From the NCBI GenBank assembly GCA_002007465.1, contig LNAC01000163.1, positions 2,816,711-2,880,710 of the forward strand: a DNA stretch of 64,000 bases. Direction: 5' to 3'. The notes beneath the pieces are model-generated. The model did no database searches. It saw nothing but the letters and a program-made list of their open reading frames with translations, and was not told the origin of the DNA. Source of the stretch: Ailurus styani. Lineage: Eukaryota; Chordata; Mammalia; Carnivora; Ailuridae. This document shows, piece after piece, positions 35,301-47,173 of the stretch. The stretch's first letter is position 1. The number at the start of each line of letters is the position of its first letter. The position numbers were made by a program, and so were the translations under genes.

Positions 35301-36735
35301 ATTTATTATTAGAAAGCCAATAGCTGCAAAAAATATTTACAACACTATGTTACTGTAACAGTATTATAGACAGAAGAACAATTACCTTAAAGTTATTAAA
35401 AACTCTTGCAAAAGACAACAACATAACATATGCAGGGGACATGAACAGGAAATTTACAAAAGAAATATTACCATCCAAGGCACATATGAAAAAAACTTTC
35501 ACCATTAAAAGCAATTAAAAGAAAAACTCTAGATTAAAAACAACAAAACAACATTATTTTAACTACTAATCAGCCAAATTTTAAGAAATGGGTAATACTA
35601 ATGGTGGTAAGGTTTTTGGAAAATGCATTAATTTTGAGTATAAGTTGATACATTGTTTCTGGAGGAAATTTTAGTAATATGAATCAAAATCTTAAAAATA
35701 TGTATCACATTTGATTCAGTAAATCCTGCTTTTAAAAATGTACCCTTAAAGAAATCATTATACACATGCATAAAAGGATCCGACCACAGGGTATTTACTT
35801 TAGCAAAATTTTCTTAAGACTGTCTTTTCCATACTGATTAACAAGAAACAATGCAATAGCCTTACCTGAACTGTACGTCCTGCATTGATATGCTCTTCAT
35901 GCAACTTATCCCAGATTCTGCACCTTTGGTACTATACAAAAGAGAGGAAAAGTTTTTTGGTTTTTTTTTTATTAGGTTTTTTTTAATTACTAAATTTATT
36001 ACTTATAGTTACCACAAAAATCCCCACTCACCTAACCAAACTTAAACATACCAGTTAAAAGTTATTGACTTAATAGTGTCAGTTAACGGTTCAATGACAA
36101 TATGAGTAGGAAATTTTCAAAAACATTACATACAAAATTCTGGCAAATGGTAAAACAAAAACCACTAGATACAATTTACTGAAAACAAGACAGTGTACTC
36201 TGTCTTGCAAATTCTTTGGAGATGAAAAAAATAATGAGAATGTAGAAGAATGAAAAATAAAGATTAAGAGCACTCGTGAAATATTCTTACTATTTTGAAG
36301 AATTTTAAAAGTTTGTCAATGATGGTGTCAAGTATTCAAAACTAAAATCTGACTTTGAGAAAAAGTAACATTAATACTGCATACTAGAAAGTACACAAAA
36401 ATGAGAATGAACATTAAATATACATGCTTTAGTTTTTACCAAGGCAATGTTTAGCTTTCAGGGTTTCAACTAAGAAACTTGATGAATGTGATAATAGAAA
36501 ATTCTTCATTTGACAGGAACCATAGAAAAATGTGGTAACATTATAGCATAATACTTACATACAATATAAACATCAACACAAACATCACATACTATTTTTG
36601 ATTGAAATAACAAATCCAAATAATCAATATATTAAAAGGTATTAAGTGTATCATGGGTATACTACAGGTCAAAAGAAGGAAAAAAAAATCTAGAAATACT
36701 ATGAAAGGACAGAAACATGAAAATGTCCCATACAG
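35301..36735. other. Intronic sequence around STX17 exon 3
   Basis: Outside the 66-bp exon I see only AT-rich sequence. Possible old L1 text near 35.4-35.8 kb ('AAAAGCAATTAAAAGAAAAA'), not called. Confidence 0.4.
35866..35931 (-). CDS. STX17: STX17 coding exon 3 (residues 42-63)
   Basis: 66-bp exon encoding 22 residues, YQRCRIWDKL through EHINAGRTVQ. Acceptor TTTGTATAG is just upstream (35,932-35,933) and donor GTAAGG just downstream. It is too short for routine ORF scans and was found by following the human STX17 order between the exons ending INIEK and starting QLRSN. Both ends are phase 0, so skipping would keep the frame and remove 22 residues from the N-terminal domain. Flanked by about 6 kb (intron 2) and 26 kb (intron 3). 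Confidence 0.96.
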
Positions 36736-36768
36736 GAGCGCCTGGGTGGTTCAGTCAGTTAAGCATCC

Positions 36769-36800
<32 letters not shown>

Positions 36801-37118
36801 TTTTTNACTTATTTGGAGGAAGCAGGCTCCCTGCTGAGCAGAGAGCCCAATTTGGGGCTCGATCCCAGGACCCTGAGATCATGACCTGAGCCGAAGGCAG
36901 AGGCTCTACCCACTGAGCCACCCAGGCTCCCCAGCATCCAACTCTTGATTTCAGCTCAGGTCATGATCTCAGATCATGAGATCAAGCCCCCCTCCCCCAT
37001 GGGCTCTGTGTGGAGTCTGCTTGAGATTCTCTCTCCCACTCTTGCTTGTGCTCTCTTTTCAATCTCTCTCCCTAAAATAAATAAATCTTAAGAGAGAGAG
37101 AGAGAGAAAAAAAAAAAG
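36736..37118 (+). mobile_element. CAN-SINE (outer), split by another SINE
   Basis: Head GAGCGCCTGGGTGGTTCAG at 36,736-36,775, resuming at 36,934 with GCATCCAACTCTTGATTTC through AAATAAATAAATC and an A/GA tail. Confidence 0.9.
36776..36933 (-). mobile_element. CAN-SINE (inner), body incomplete at an N
   Basis: T tail, then N at 36,806, then AGGAAGCAGGCTCCCTGCTG to GAGCCACCCAGGCTCCCC. Exact 13-bp TSD GCATCCAACTCTT at 36,763-36,775 and 36,934-36,946. The GACAGAGAGAGATCACAAG block expected after the tail is missing at the N. Confidence 0.9.
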
Positions 37119-37219
37119 GAAGTCCTGCAGGCTGACGGGAAAATGATAGAGAAACCTGGCTCTACACTAAAGAATGAAGAGTACTGAAAAAATGGTAAAT
37201 ATAAAACATTTTGAGGGGA

Positions 37220-37411
37220 GGGCGCCTGGGTGGCTCAGCTGGTTAAGTGTGGGGACTCTTGATTTTGGCTCAGGTCATGATATCAGAGTTTGTGAGATCA
37301 AGTCCCACATCAGGCTCCGCACTGAATGCAGAGTCCACTTAAGACTCTCTCCCTCTCTCTGTCCCTGTCCCCACTCTCTCTCTCTAAAATAAGTAAAATC
37401 TTTAAAAAAAT
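37220..37411 (+). mobile_element. CAN-SINE
   Basis: GGCGCCTGGGTGGCTCAGC to AAAATAAGTAAAATC and A tail. Confidence 0.92.
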
Positions 37412-37594
37412 TTTTTCCTTATTTTTAAAATCTCTTTGAAAGAAAACTGTTTAAAACAAAAATAACAATGTATTGAGTAATAATATACACAGAAGCAAAT
37501 TATATGACATTAATACTATAGGAAGACCCTGAGAGAGGAACTGGAAGTATATTATTATAAGGTTCTTATACATGAAGTGATATATACATATATA

Positions 37595-37596
<2 letters not shown>

Positions 37597-37631
<35 letters not shown>

Positions 37632-37675
37632 AGGTTTGATTTTGTATCATATAGTTTGTAATCTATACCTAACCN

Positions 37676-37710
<35 letters not shown>

Positions 37711-37753
37711 AGGTTTGATTTTGTATCATATAGTTTGTAATCTATACCTAACC
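37597..37753. repeat. 78-bp tandem duplicate across a single N (37,675), with (TG)n
   Basis: 37,597-37,674 and 37,676-37,753 are the same 78 bases: a TG repeat, then TTTAGGTTTGATTTTGTATC and CTATACCTAACC. The N lies exactly between them. Confidence 0.9.
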
Positions 37754-38373
37754 TGAATAGTCCATGCCACTCATTTTCACAATTATATGTTACTACTATT
37801 CTCTGAATATTTCCTAATTTATTTCCTTAACTGGACTGTACACTTCTTGAGGATTAGAAACCCAATTAAAAAAAACAAAACTGACCTATTTTTTATGACC
37901 TTTTCAGTGCTAACAATAAAAGACAGCAAACACCAACACTTAGGAAAAGCTAACATGTATTTATTTCTTGAAATTAATGACTTCCCTTCTCATTAAGCCT
38001 GGAAGACTGAACACAAGCATTTATCTCTGCTCTTTTCTAAAACCCAACTAAAATGGCAATAAAGAACTTTAAAAGGTATACATTCACAAGAGTCATGAAA
38101 ATACAACAGAAGATATCAGTTGACAAGAAATTTTAACAAAATTTTAGAAGCTGGAAAGATTACAGACATGTGGCAACTGAGTTAGAAGATCTGAGAAAAC
38201 TGCACCATGAGGCTGCAGAAGGGGTGAGTGGTGTTTGAGAGGCAGGGAGTAACAAGTTAACAGGCACACCACCACTCCCAAAAGACTCAGTAACCAGAGA
38301 GGTACCAGCTACCAGGGAGTCAGGAGGATGTGTACGATGGGGCAGAAGGATTGGTTGAAAGTTTATGTAAGGT

Positions 38374-38548
38374 GGGCACCTGGGTGGCTCAGTGGGTTAA
38401 AGCTTCTGCCTTCAGCTCAGGTCATGATCTCAGGGTCGGCAGGGAGCCTGCTTCCTCCTCTCTCTCTGCCTGCCTCTCTGCCTACTTGTGAACTCTCTCT
38501 CTCTCTCTCTCTCTGTCAAATAAATAAATAAAAATCTTTAAAAAAAAA
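38374..38548 (+). mobile_element. CAN-SINE, young, internally deleted
   Basis: GGGCACCTGGGTGGCTCAG. About 35 bp (the GGGATCGAGGCCCGCATC block) is missing between CAGGGTC and GGCAGGGAGCC. Perfect 17-bp TSD TGAAAGTTTATGTAAGG (38,356-38,372 and 38,549-38,565). Confidence 0.93.
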
Positions 38549-38692
38549 TGAAAGTTTATGTAAGGAAGAGGTAGTCTACCAAATGCTCTCTCTGCAGTCC
38601 CAAGCAACTACACTGCCCCTATCTTCACAGAAGACCACATTCCAGAAGAGTATCTGGTGCTTCCCCATTAAAACAGAGCCTTGGGCGTCTGG

Positions 38693-38887
38693 GTGGCTCA
38701 GTGGGTTAAAGCCTCTGCCTTTGGCTCAGGTCATGATCTCAGAGTCCTGGGATGGAGGCCCGCATCCGGCTCTCTGCTCAGCAGGGAGACTGCTTCCTCC
38801 TCTAGCTCTCTGCCTGCCTCTCTGCTTACTTGTGATCTCTCTCTCTGTCATATAAATAAATAAAATCTTTAAAACAAAACAAAACAA
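38693..38887 (+). mobile_element. CAN-SINE, young
   Basis: GGGCGTCTGGGTGGCTCAG to A tail with (AAAAC)n. TSD AAAACAGAGCCTT / AAACCAGAGCCTT. Confidence 0.93.
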
Positions 38888-39162
38888 AAAACCAGAGCCT
38901 TCACCCGCTCACCACTCCAGGTAACAAGACCCCACCTACTTCCTGCTACACACACAAATACCTTCCAATTAGCACACTTAATGATTCACAGATCTGTACC
39001 CCTGAAGCAAATAATACATTATATGTTAATAAAAAAAATACAAAGAAAAAAATATCAACACCTAGCCAAGGAATGCCCATAATACTGCAGGCTGACACGA
39101 AGAAGAAAGAAGGAAGGGAGCCTGGGGTGGGGGAGAGCAAGAAATAAATTTAAAAGAGAAGA

Positions 39163-39333
39163 GGGCGCCTGGGTGGCTCAGTGCGTTAAAGCCTCTGCTT
39201 TGGGCTCAGGTCATGATCTCAGCGTCCTGGGATCAAGGCCCGCATTGGGCTCTCTGCTCAGCAGGGAGCCTGCTTCCTCCTCTCTCTGTGTCAAATAAAT
39301 AAATAAAATCTTAAAAAAATAAAAATAAAAAAA
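39163..39333 (+). mobile_element. CAN-SINE, young, body shortened
   Basis: GGGCGCCTGGGTGGCTCAG. The GCCTGCCTCTCTGCC block is absent between CCTCCTCTCTCTG and TGTCAAATAAAT. TSD TAAAAGAGAAGA-like. Confidence 0.92.
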
Positions 39334-39539
39334 TAAAAGAGAAGAAACAATAAAAAATATCAGGGAAAACAGACAAAGCAGCAGATAAAAACTTAAAAAA
39401 TAAAATCACCAGAGAAATCCTATGATATTACATCCATGAAACAAGAACAGGAGGATTCTCTTTAAAAGAAAAAAGAGAACTGACAGAAAAAAGAACTTAG
39501 CAAAAATACAATTCTCGTTATTTCATCTTAGCTGGAATG

Positions 39540-39790
39540 TGGATGTAATAGCTGAGGTTAGAGCTGCTATTTTACATGCAAGATAGAAACAAGATGAGGA
39601 TCAGAGAGCAGGATAAAAAGAGCCTGGGTCTTTAATGACTGCTGAGCTGCCACTGCAGCCCCAGAGTGCCTCTGTAACTATGAGTGGTTAAAAATAAAAG
39701 CAAAAACAAAAAAAGGTCTATCTGCTTTAATACACTATTTTGGGGTTTTCTGCCACTTGTATTTTAACCGTATACTAACACAGTACATGC
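39540..39790 (+). repeat. MaLR (MLT1-type) LTR 3' part
   Basis: 'AAGAGCCTGGGTCTTTAATG...CACTATTTTGGGGTTTTCTG' with a TAACACAGTAC end resembles the 3' half of an MLT1 LTR (ERVL-related, non-coding). No internal retroviral sequence is seen. Confidence 0.55.
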
Positions 39791-42066
39791 TACACAGTAA
39801 GTTTTCTCCTAACCCTATAATATGAAACAGAGAAAATTATGTTCCAATATATGATCTTGTTTCTATTAACTATGCTTAAGCCTATCTTATGTTATCCAAG
39901 AAAGCTGAATGCTAACACTTTCAAATTTCAGCACTGCATTCTAACTAATCAAGTCTATCATGTGTAATAAAATGTAATGCTGAAGGACCTATGGAATACA
40001 GTCCCAGGTGTGCACAGCACACTACTCTCATTGTTTTCGGATGTCGCAGAATCACTCCACCAAGGCTTACCTTCAATTTCTCTTCAGTGTGACTTTCTTC
40101 TTTTAAATTCATATTGGATGACTGACGGCTAACATAATAAATATTTTATCTTTCTACACCCTTCCCCCAGGAAGAATATGCCTTTTTTAAAGTGAGGCAC
40201 TGTCAAACACCTGGAGTCCAAACCTAGTTCTTAACTCTTTTGTCCACAGTGAACACAGCAGCTTTTAAAGGTTTTTACATTGCCATAAACTATTAAAATA
40301 CGCTATTCAATCTTATGTACATAAAAGTCACTTTTATAGTAAAACTAGAAATCCTAGAGACAGTATAATGACCAAGAGTATAGAATAAAACACAGATCAG
40401 TATGAGTTTGCTTAGCTTCAGAAATCACCTATATTGCAAATTATAATTATTCTGACATTGTCTAAAAATTTCATGTTAAGTAAAAATTTCACAAAATGCT
40501 AAAGGAAAAATGTTATGGCACAGAAAGAGCAATATAACTCTGGAATAATTTTCTTATGAAGTTTGACACAATTAATCAAATCAATAGTAAATCCTTTCCT
40601 AGCCCCACCTTCCTTGTTCTCAGGGTTCTGGCTTGTCCATTGATGACTGATTGGGTGGTACATGTGGCTAGGATCTGAGGGTATGACTGCAGGCACTTTA
40701 TACAGAATAAGTATAAGAAAAGGGAAATCTAAGACATGCCAAACCTCAAAGCTAATATAGGGCAATAAAGGAAAGAAATGATCTTAATAGAGTATAGTAC
40801 ACCTATGTCTAGCTTTCAGAATCAATTCATCTGCCAAATTCCAGTCATCTTTGTAACTGAGTGCGTTGATATGAGCTCAGGACTTTCAAATATACCTTAT
40901 CAACGTGCCACCCAGATATGATCAACCAAAGTAAACAAGTCAATTCCCATATTGTTATAGTGCAAAAAGAATGAGCCCTCCTCATTAATCAAAGCATGGA
41001 GCCCTGTACTTTGCTTCTGCTCGTGACAATAATAACCAGTTTACCAGAAAACCCCTCCACCCTAGAAAGTCACAGTAATTATTGTTTATGAATAAAGAAA
41101 AACTTAAGAGATGACAAAAGAGCAATCTTGAATTCTAGATAGCTTCATATTTGCAATAAAATTTTCATCCTAATATTCCTGGTGCTTATTTTCTATACTT
41201 TTTGAAAAGACTTAAATTCTAGGAAGATAGATGGTATCTATAGGGAAAATAAAAGCTGACACTTCTTAGTTATATAAGGTAATATTGTTTATACTGAAAG
41301 GCTTAATACCACTCCCACCCCACCTCCAACCACAAAACATTAATGGAGGGGCACACAGCTTAAAATTTATACTGGGAAGTCTCTTTGAAAGAGCAAATCC
41401 CACTGACCTGTCCTATAGCAAATAAAACAATACAATCTGCCAAGTCAATGCTCAGTACTCAGTAAACCTGATGTTTCCATGAATGCCACAACTATTCCAT
41501 CAGACGCTGGCCAGTCCAGGTTTTATGCAACCTTCACCAAGATCCAGGAGACTAATTCTTTCCTCTACCTATTTCCTAAACTGATCTCCAGGTGGTATTT
41601 CTCAATTTGGGGCTTTCCTCAAAGGGAAGAAGTCAATTTGGGTAATTCCCTCACTTCACACAATGATTCACCTCTTTACTCTATGTGCACTTGAAGAGGA
41701 TAGGAGTTACTGTAGACATCAAAGTTCAAAAAACTTGATAATGAAATTAAGGCAGGCCCATTAGCCAAAGTTCACTGCCTTCACATTATGGTGCAGTATC
41801 AAACAATTTGTATTTTAATTAACTACCTAGTATGTCAGTATGTACAACTTAAAAGGTATAGTTTTTATTCTTAAATCCCTCCCTAAAAAAGGAATGAGAT
41901 GTATTTGTAAAACAAAAACCCAGATGAAAAAAATGAATGTTACTAAATCATTGGAGATGGACGTTTTACCAAAGCCTCTTATCTAATATTCTAAATTTAG
42001 CTGAAGTGCACAAGTATAAATCAGAATTTACAACTGTTTCTTATGATAGAAAGTGAAAAAACCCAC
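39791..42066. other. STX17 intron 2, largely unclassified
   Basis: About 2.3 kb without SINEs or recognised L1. AT-rich, several 60-90-codon open frames without coding character. Confidence 0.5.
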
Positions 42067-42252
42067 CTTCTCGATATTTATCTGGTGCTTTCTTAGCCTT
42101 TCCAGGTCTGTTGGGATTACTATCTTAATGAATTTCTGGATAGCTGGTTCAAGACGGCGTAATTTCACTTTTTCTTCATCTTCAGACATCCTAAAAAAAT
42201 GCTGCGTCACTTCTACTTGTAGCGACTGTCTTCTCCACTCACATAGAAAAAC
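42067..42252 (-). CDS. STX17: STX17 exon 2: 5'UTR plus start codon (residues 1-41)
   Basis: The coding part is 42,067-42,189, with ATG at 42,189-42,187. It encodes 41 residues from MSEDEEKVKL to HQINIEK, then donor GTGGGT, ending in phase 0. The 63 bases upstream to a candidate acceptor (CCCTTTTAG, exon start 42,252) would be 5'UTR. They contain an in-frame TAG about 30 bases before the ATG, which supports this Met as the true start. The acidic MSEDEE opening followed by basic residues is the mammalian STX17 N-terminus. The acceptor position is inferred from the pyrimidine/AG context. Confidence 0.95.
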
Positions 42253-42356
42253 CTAAAAGGGAAGTTTTTAAGAACGTTTTTAATCAGTTTCTATTATTCT
42301 TAAAAACCAACAATTTTATAATTTATTCTAAATATATATTCAACTTAATTCTGAAC

Positions 42357-43289
42357 TTGAATGACTTTTATTAACATAATTATTTATTAACATATGATTT
42401 ATATGTAAATATATAATGATTTAAGATTTATTAACATATAATGAAATAAACATATGATGGGTACAGATGTAAATCATCAGTCTTATACAATTCACAGCAC
42501 TCACCACAGCACATACCCTCTCCAATGTCCGTAACGCAGCCACCCTACCCCTACCCTTCCACTCCCCAGTAACCCTCAGTTTGTTTCATGAGATTAAGAG
42601 TCTCCTGTGGTTTATCTCCTTCTCGATCCCATCTTGTTTCATTTTTCCCCTCCCTACCCCCCATGATCCCCTGCCCAGCCCCTCAAATTCCTCATATCAG
42701 AGATTATATGATAACTGTCTTTCTCTGATTGACTTACTTAGCTTAGTATATAATACCCTCTAGCTCCATCCACGTTGTTGAAAATGGCAAGATTTCGTTT
42801 CTTTTGATGGCTGCATGGTATTCCACTGTATATATATATCACCTCTCCTTTATCCATTCATCTGTTGATGGACATCTAGGTTCTTTCCATAGTTTGGCTA
42901 CTATGGACATTGCTGCTATAAACACTGGGGTGCATGTGCCCCTGTGGATCACTACATTTGTATCTTTGGGGTAAATACCCAGTAGTACAATTGCTGGGTC
43001 ATAGGGTAGCTCTGTTTTCAACTTTTTGAAGAACCTCCATACTGTTTTCCAGAGTGGCTGCACCAGCTTGCATTTCCACCAACAGTGCAGGAGGGTTCCC
43101 CTTTCTCTGCATCCTTGCCAACATTTGTTGTTTCCTGACTTGTTAATTTTAGCCATTCTGACTGGTGTGAGGTGGTATCTCACTGTGGTTTTGATTTGTA
43201 TTTCCCTGATGCCGAGTGACGTTGAGCACTTTTTCATGTGTCTGTTGGCCATCTAGAGATGGTCTTTGCAGAAATGTTGAATGACTTTT
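42357..43289 (-). mobile_element. Carnivore L1 (5'-truncated) with TSD
   Basis: Minus-orientation copy, 42,370-43,276. The minus strand keeps a 137-codon open frame (43,252-42,839) starting [18 protein letters not shown] and ending [10 protein letters not shown], the ORF2 C-terminus including [11 protein letters not shown]. Exact 13-bp TSD TTGAATGACTTTT at 42,357-42,369 and 43,277-43,289. Lies in intron 1, less than 200 bp upstream of STX17 exon 2 in gene direction. Confidence 0.94.
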
Positions 43290-43700
43290 TTTTTAAGAAA
43301 ACTTTTTTTCTACAGATGTATATGCACTTAAAAATGTTTAGAAAATACAAAAAAGAGGATAAAATAAAATCAATTATCTCCTCACCCATAGTTAACTAAT
43401 CTTTCCATTTTGATGTGTTTTCCAGATTCTTTTCCAAATAAGAATGTATACACTTAAATACGTTTTTTAATTTTTAAACTATGAGTTTACTGTCCAAATT
43501 TTCATTTCCCAATGTATCCTGGACAATGACTAATCTTTTTAAAAAGATGTCAAATGGCAAAATCAGAAGAAAAAACTTCATAACGTTTCTGCTTGTGTCA
43601 AACTCCATTTCTAACCTCATAATATAACTATGTAATTATATACTTCAAATATATAACATCATATGCAACCCTTCTCACTGATGTCCTTTAAACTGCCTTT
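43290..43700 (-). repeat. Old L1M 3' region (antisense), possible
   Basis: 'CATAGTTAACTAATCTTTCC', 'TTCCAGATTCTTTTCCAAAT' resemble antisense L1M 3'UTR. Diverged. Confidence 0.4.
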
Positions 43701-44319
43701 TCCCCTTCTTACAAAACCAATACGAATAACCAGTGAACAACAGAGCTGTAAGAAGAAGCCAGGATTCCTGAGAGCATAATCAAATGCTCTTTCTAATTCA
43801 CCAGTAGTTTCCTACCAGTGTTCCAGAATGTCAAGAGTATGCCTTTGGGGGCCAAAGTAGGTGAGGCTAGATGGTAGCAAGTGAGCAGGCTCCAGGACCC
43901 CATGCCTGCTTCAACTGGAGAAAATGTACTTATATCTATTTCATAAATTTGAGCCTATTAGATTTAACATCAGTAAAGGGCTCCACTGCTTAACTAAGCT
44001 TGAAAACCACCATTATGCAACCTTGTTTTCATGCCATCTCATTAGCTCACAACCTCTCCTGGATTAAAAAAAAAATGACTATGTTAATCCCAATGGGTTA
44101 TGGGGTCTTAAACCAGGGTCCATACAGACAGAGGTTCGCAAATATACCTTATGGAGTCCCTGAACCTTTATGAATGATTGTGAATGTATTTTTGAGTTAT
44201 TTCAGAGGATAGAGTCCATTGCTTTTATTAGAAAAAGAGACTATCACTGCAGAAGCATTAAGAACTATAAATCTAAATAATGTTGTTTTTCTTTCACAGT
44301 TGAAAATCTTGAAGACTTG

Positions 44320-45290
44320 GTTATAAAGAATATCTCAACAACTTAGTAACTTGGTCTTTATGTTTAATCTTGAAAGAAAAAAGGGAAATCTACACACACA
44401 CCAAAAATAAAGAGAGTTCAACAGCTACAGTAGTTGAGTGGGAACTGGAGATACATAGAGAAGTTCACTGACGAGAGTCCACAGACTCAACAAAACAGGA
44501 AAATTCATAGCTAAGAGACTACAGATAATAATCTAAAAAAATTAAAATACAGTTAAAAACATTCAAAAATATAAAGGAAGGAATAGAATCCTTTTAAAAG
44601 TTACATAATACTATGAAATAGTAGCAGGCTAATCCGAACAACCAAATATAAATTGAGAAATAAAAACCTCAAAAATAGGTTAAACCATAAACTATGTAGC
44701 TGAAGGGAGAATTATTGATTGGGATATATCAGTCAGAACAGAGGTATAAAGAGATGAAAAACATAGAAGATAAAATGAGAAGCTCAATAACAAATAGGAG
44801 TCCCATAAGAGAAGAATAAAGAAAGTGGTGAAAAGGCATTATTCAAAGAAAACATGCTGAGAATTAAGATGCAAGACCTCAAACTGAAAATGCACATAAG
44901 CCCCAATAGGCATAAATTTTAAAAAAAATTTACTAACACATGGAAGGGAAATAGCAGAATGTGAAGGGAAAACAACAACAAAAAAAAAAACCTTTAAAAT
45001 AGCAAACCAGAGATAAAAATAAACTAAAGCAACAAAAGCAGCAAACTTTTCATCAAAGCAAGATATCAAAAGACAGGAATATCCTCAAAATGCTGAGAGA
45101 GTTGGTATATACCCAGATAAAGTATTATTCAGAAGTGAAGGCAAAATAATCATTTTCAGACATAACAGAGTTTATAAGTAAGCCTCCTTTTTAAAAGAAC
45201 TACTAAAAGGCACACTTTAATGACAAAATAAACCCAAGGGAGATGAATGCCAAGGAGCTGTGAATATAATAAAGTATACTATTACTGGGT
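44320..45290 (+). repeat. HAL1/L1M-like fragment
   Basis: 'AAATGCTGAGAGAGTTGGTA', 'TATTATTCAGAAGTGAAGGC', 'AGAACTACTAAAAGGCACAC' follow the ORF1 end of old L1M/HAL1. No intact frame. Confidence 0.5.
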
Positions 45291-45299
45291 GGATAAATG

Positions 45300-45800
45300 A
45301 ATGAATGAAGGAAGGATTTATTTTCAATACCCTGCTTAAATATAATACAAATCTTTCCATGTAAATAACTATTTTTCTATAATACATCTTTTATAACAGC
45401 ACAGTGTTACATTACATAGATGCATTATTGGCTATTTAGGTTGTTCCCAATTTTCCACTATTATATACTGCACTACAGTGTAATTACCCTTCTTACACAT
45501 AAATCCATACTACCATCTATGATGTTTCTTCAAAATAAATAATTAGAAACCAAATAGGTACACACATTTTTTAAGGCTTTTGATACCAAATGTCCCAAAA
45601 GGTCGCACCTGTTTACATGCGCACTAGCAACATATCAAAATATCCAAGTACCCATATTTTCACCAATACATGGTACTATCATTCTCCTTAGACATTCAAA
45701 AATGGTGTCTCAGTACTGTTTTATTTTGCATTCCTTAAATTACTGGTGGCATTGATTCATTATCCATTTGCATTTCTTCTTATGAATTGCCTGCTAGTGC
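45300..45800 (-). repeat. Old L1M fragment (antisense)
   Basis: 'TTGGCTATTTAGGTTGTTCC', 'AAATGTCCCAAAAGGTCGCA' and 'GCATTTCTTCTTATGAATTG' read as antisense L1M, diverged. Confidence 0.55.
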
Positions 45801-46048
45801 TATGTATCTATTTTACTACAGGGGATATCTTTTGCTTATATTTAACATATAATAGACTCATAAATGATCAATAATTTGTCTCACAATGTTCTCAGTTTAT
45901 CACATTGCTTGCATTTTTTTTCTCCCATGCAGGTTATATCCTACAGGAAGATATCTTTTTATCTACCACTGTTCCTTTTTTTTTTTTAACCATACATGGT
46001 TCTCAATAGATGTTGATGGAACTAAATTATTTCTTCACAGATCCATTC

Positions 46049-46253
46049 TTTTTTTTTTTTAAAGATTTTATTTATTTATTTGACACAGAGAGAGAGATTA
46101 CAAGTAGGCAGAGAAGCAGGCAGAGAGACAGGGAGAGGAGGAAGCAGGCTCCCTGCTGAGCAGAGAGCCCGATGTGGGCCTCGATCCCAGGACGCTGAGA
46201 TCATGACCTGAGCCAAAAGCAGAGGCTTTAACCCACTGAGCCACCCAGGTGCC
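46049..46253 (-). mobile_element. CAN-SINE, young
   Basis: AAAGATTTTATTTATTTATTT to GAGCCACCCAGGTGCCC. 15-bp TSD CACAGATCCATTCTT on both sides. Confidence 0.95.
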
Positions 46254-46269
46254 CCACAGATCCATTCTT

Positions 46270-46930
46270 CATCATTTCTAATCCCAACGCTCCAAATAAT
46301 GCAGTATATATAGCACCTTACAAGTGTCTTAATTGGCCTTTCTTTAGACTCCTTCCCCTCTCCAAGTTTTCCTCGCAGATTCCCACCAATTAATATACCG
46401 AAAACACCATTTGCAACATGCTACTCCTCTGAACAAAAACTTCCTAGAGTTCCCTATGGTTTGAACAAGAAAATACAATGTTCATAAACAGATCCACACA
46501 ATCTAAGTATTACCACCCAATCTCTACTTTTGGCTTTGCAGTGATGCTCCCTCTGTCCAGATGCCCTTTTATATCCCATATGCCTCTAAAACTTACGTAT
46601 CATTTGATATACAACTCTAATGATTTTGTCTTCTCCTCCACTAATCAGTTTATAGTATACATAACGAACCCCAATTATTAGATATTTGACTTGTTTGCAC
46701 TGTTCACTATGCTGATAGATTTTTTCAGTTCCAAAAGTGTATTTCCAGGTAAGAGCATGATTCTGTGCCTCAGTTGTCCGTGTCCAAGGAAAACCTACTG
46801 CCTCCTAAGGACAATCTATCAGGGAAGACATTCTGCCCCAAGAACCTCCCAAGAGACTTTTCCAACTCTTGGTCTCCTTACAGCCAGTACTTTTTTCTTT
46901 TCTCCACAATTTCCATTTTTATAAAATTAC
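46270..46930 (+). repeat. L2-like, low confidence
   Basis: 'TTTGCAGTGATGCTCCCTCT', 'CAGATGCCCTTTTATATCCC' are in the style of L2 3' sequence. Otherwise unclassified. Confidence 0.35.
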
Positions 46931-47173
46931 AATAAAATGACTATATACACTAAAATGAGAACATAACATTAAAGTAATTGCATAAATCATGAGGTTACGG
47001 AAACAGAAAGTTGTCCAGCAATTGTTTGTAAGTTGTTAAAGCAAGATATGTAATCCAACATACAAAATGTGTTAAAATATAATTGAAAAACAAGTAAATG
47101 TATTTCAGCATTTCTTGATTTTTCAGTCAAAAAATTGGAACATATTTCTGATATAAATAAATGACAAGAAACA

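Noticed and set aside
42839..43252. 137-codon minus-strand open frame
   Set aside because: It is the C-terminus of L1 ORF2 inside a TSD-bounded element, not a host gene.
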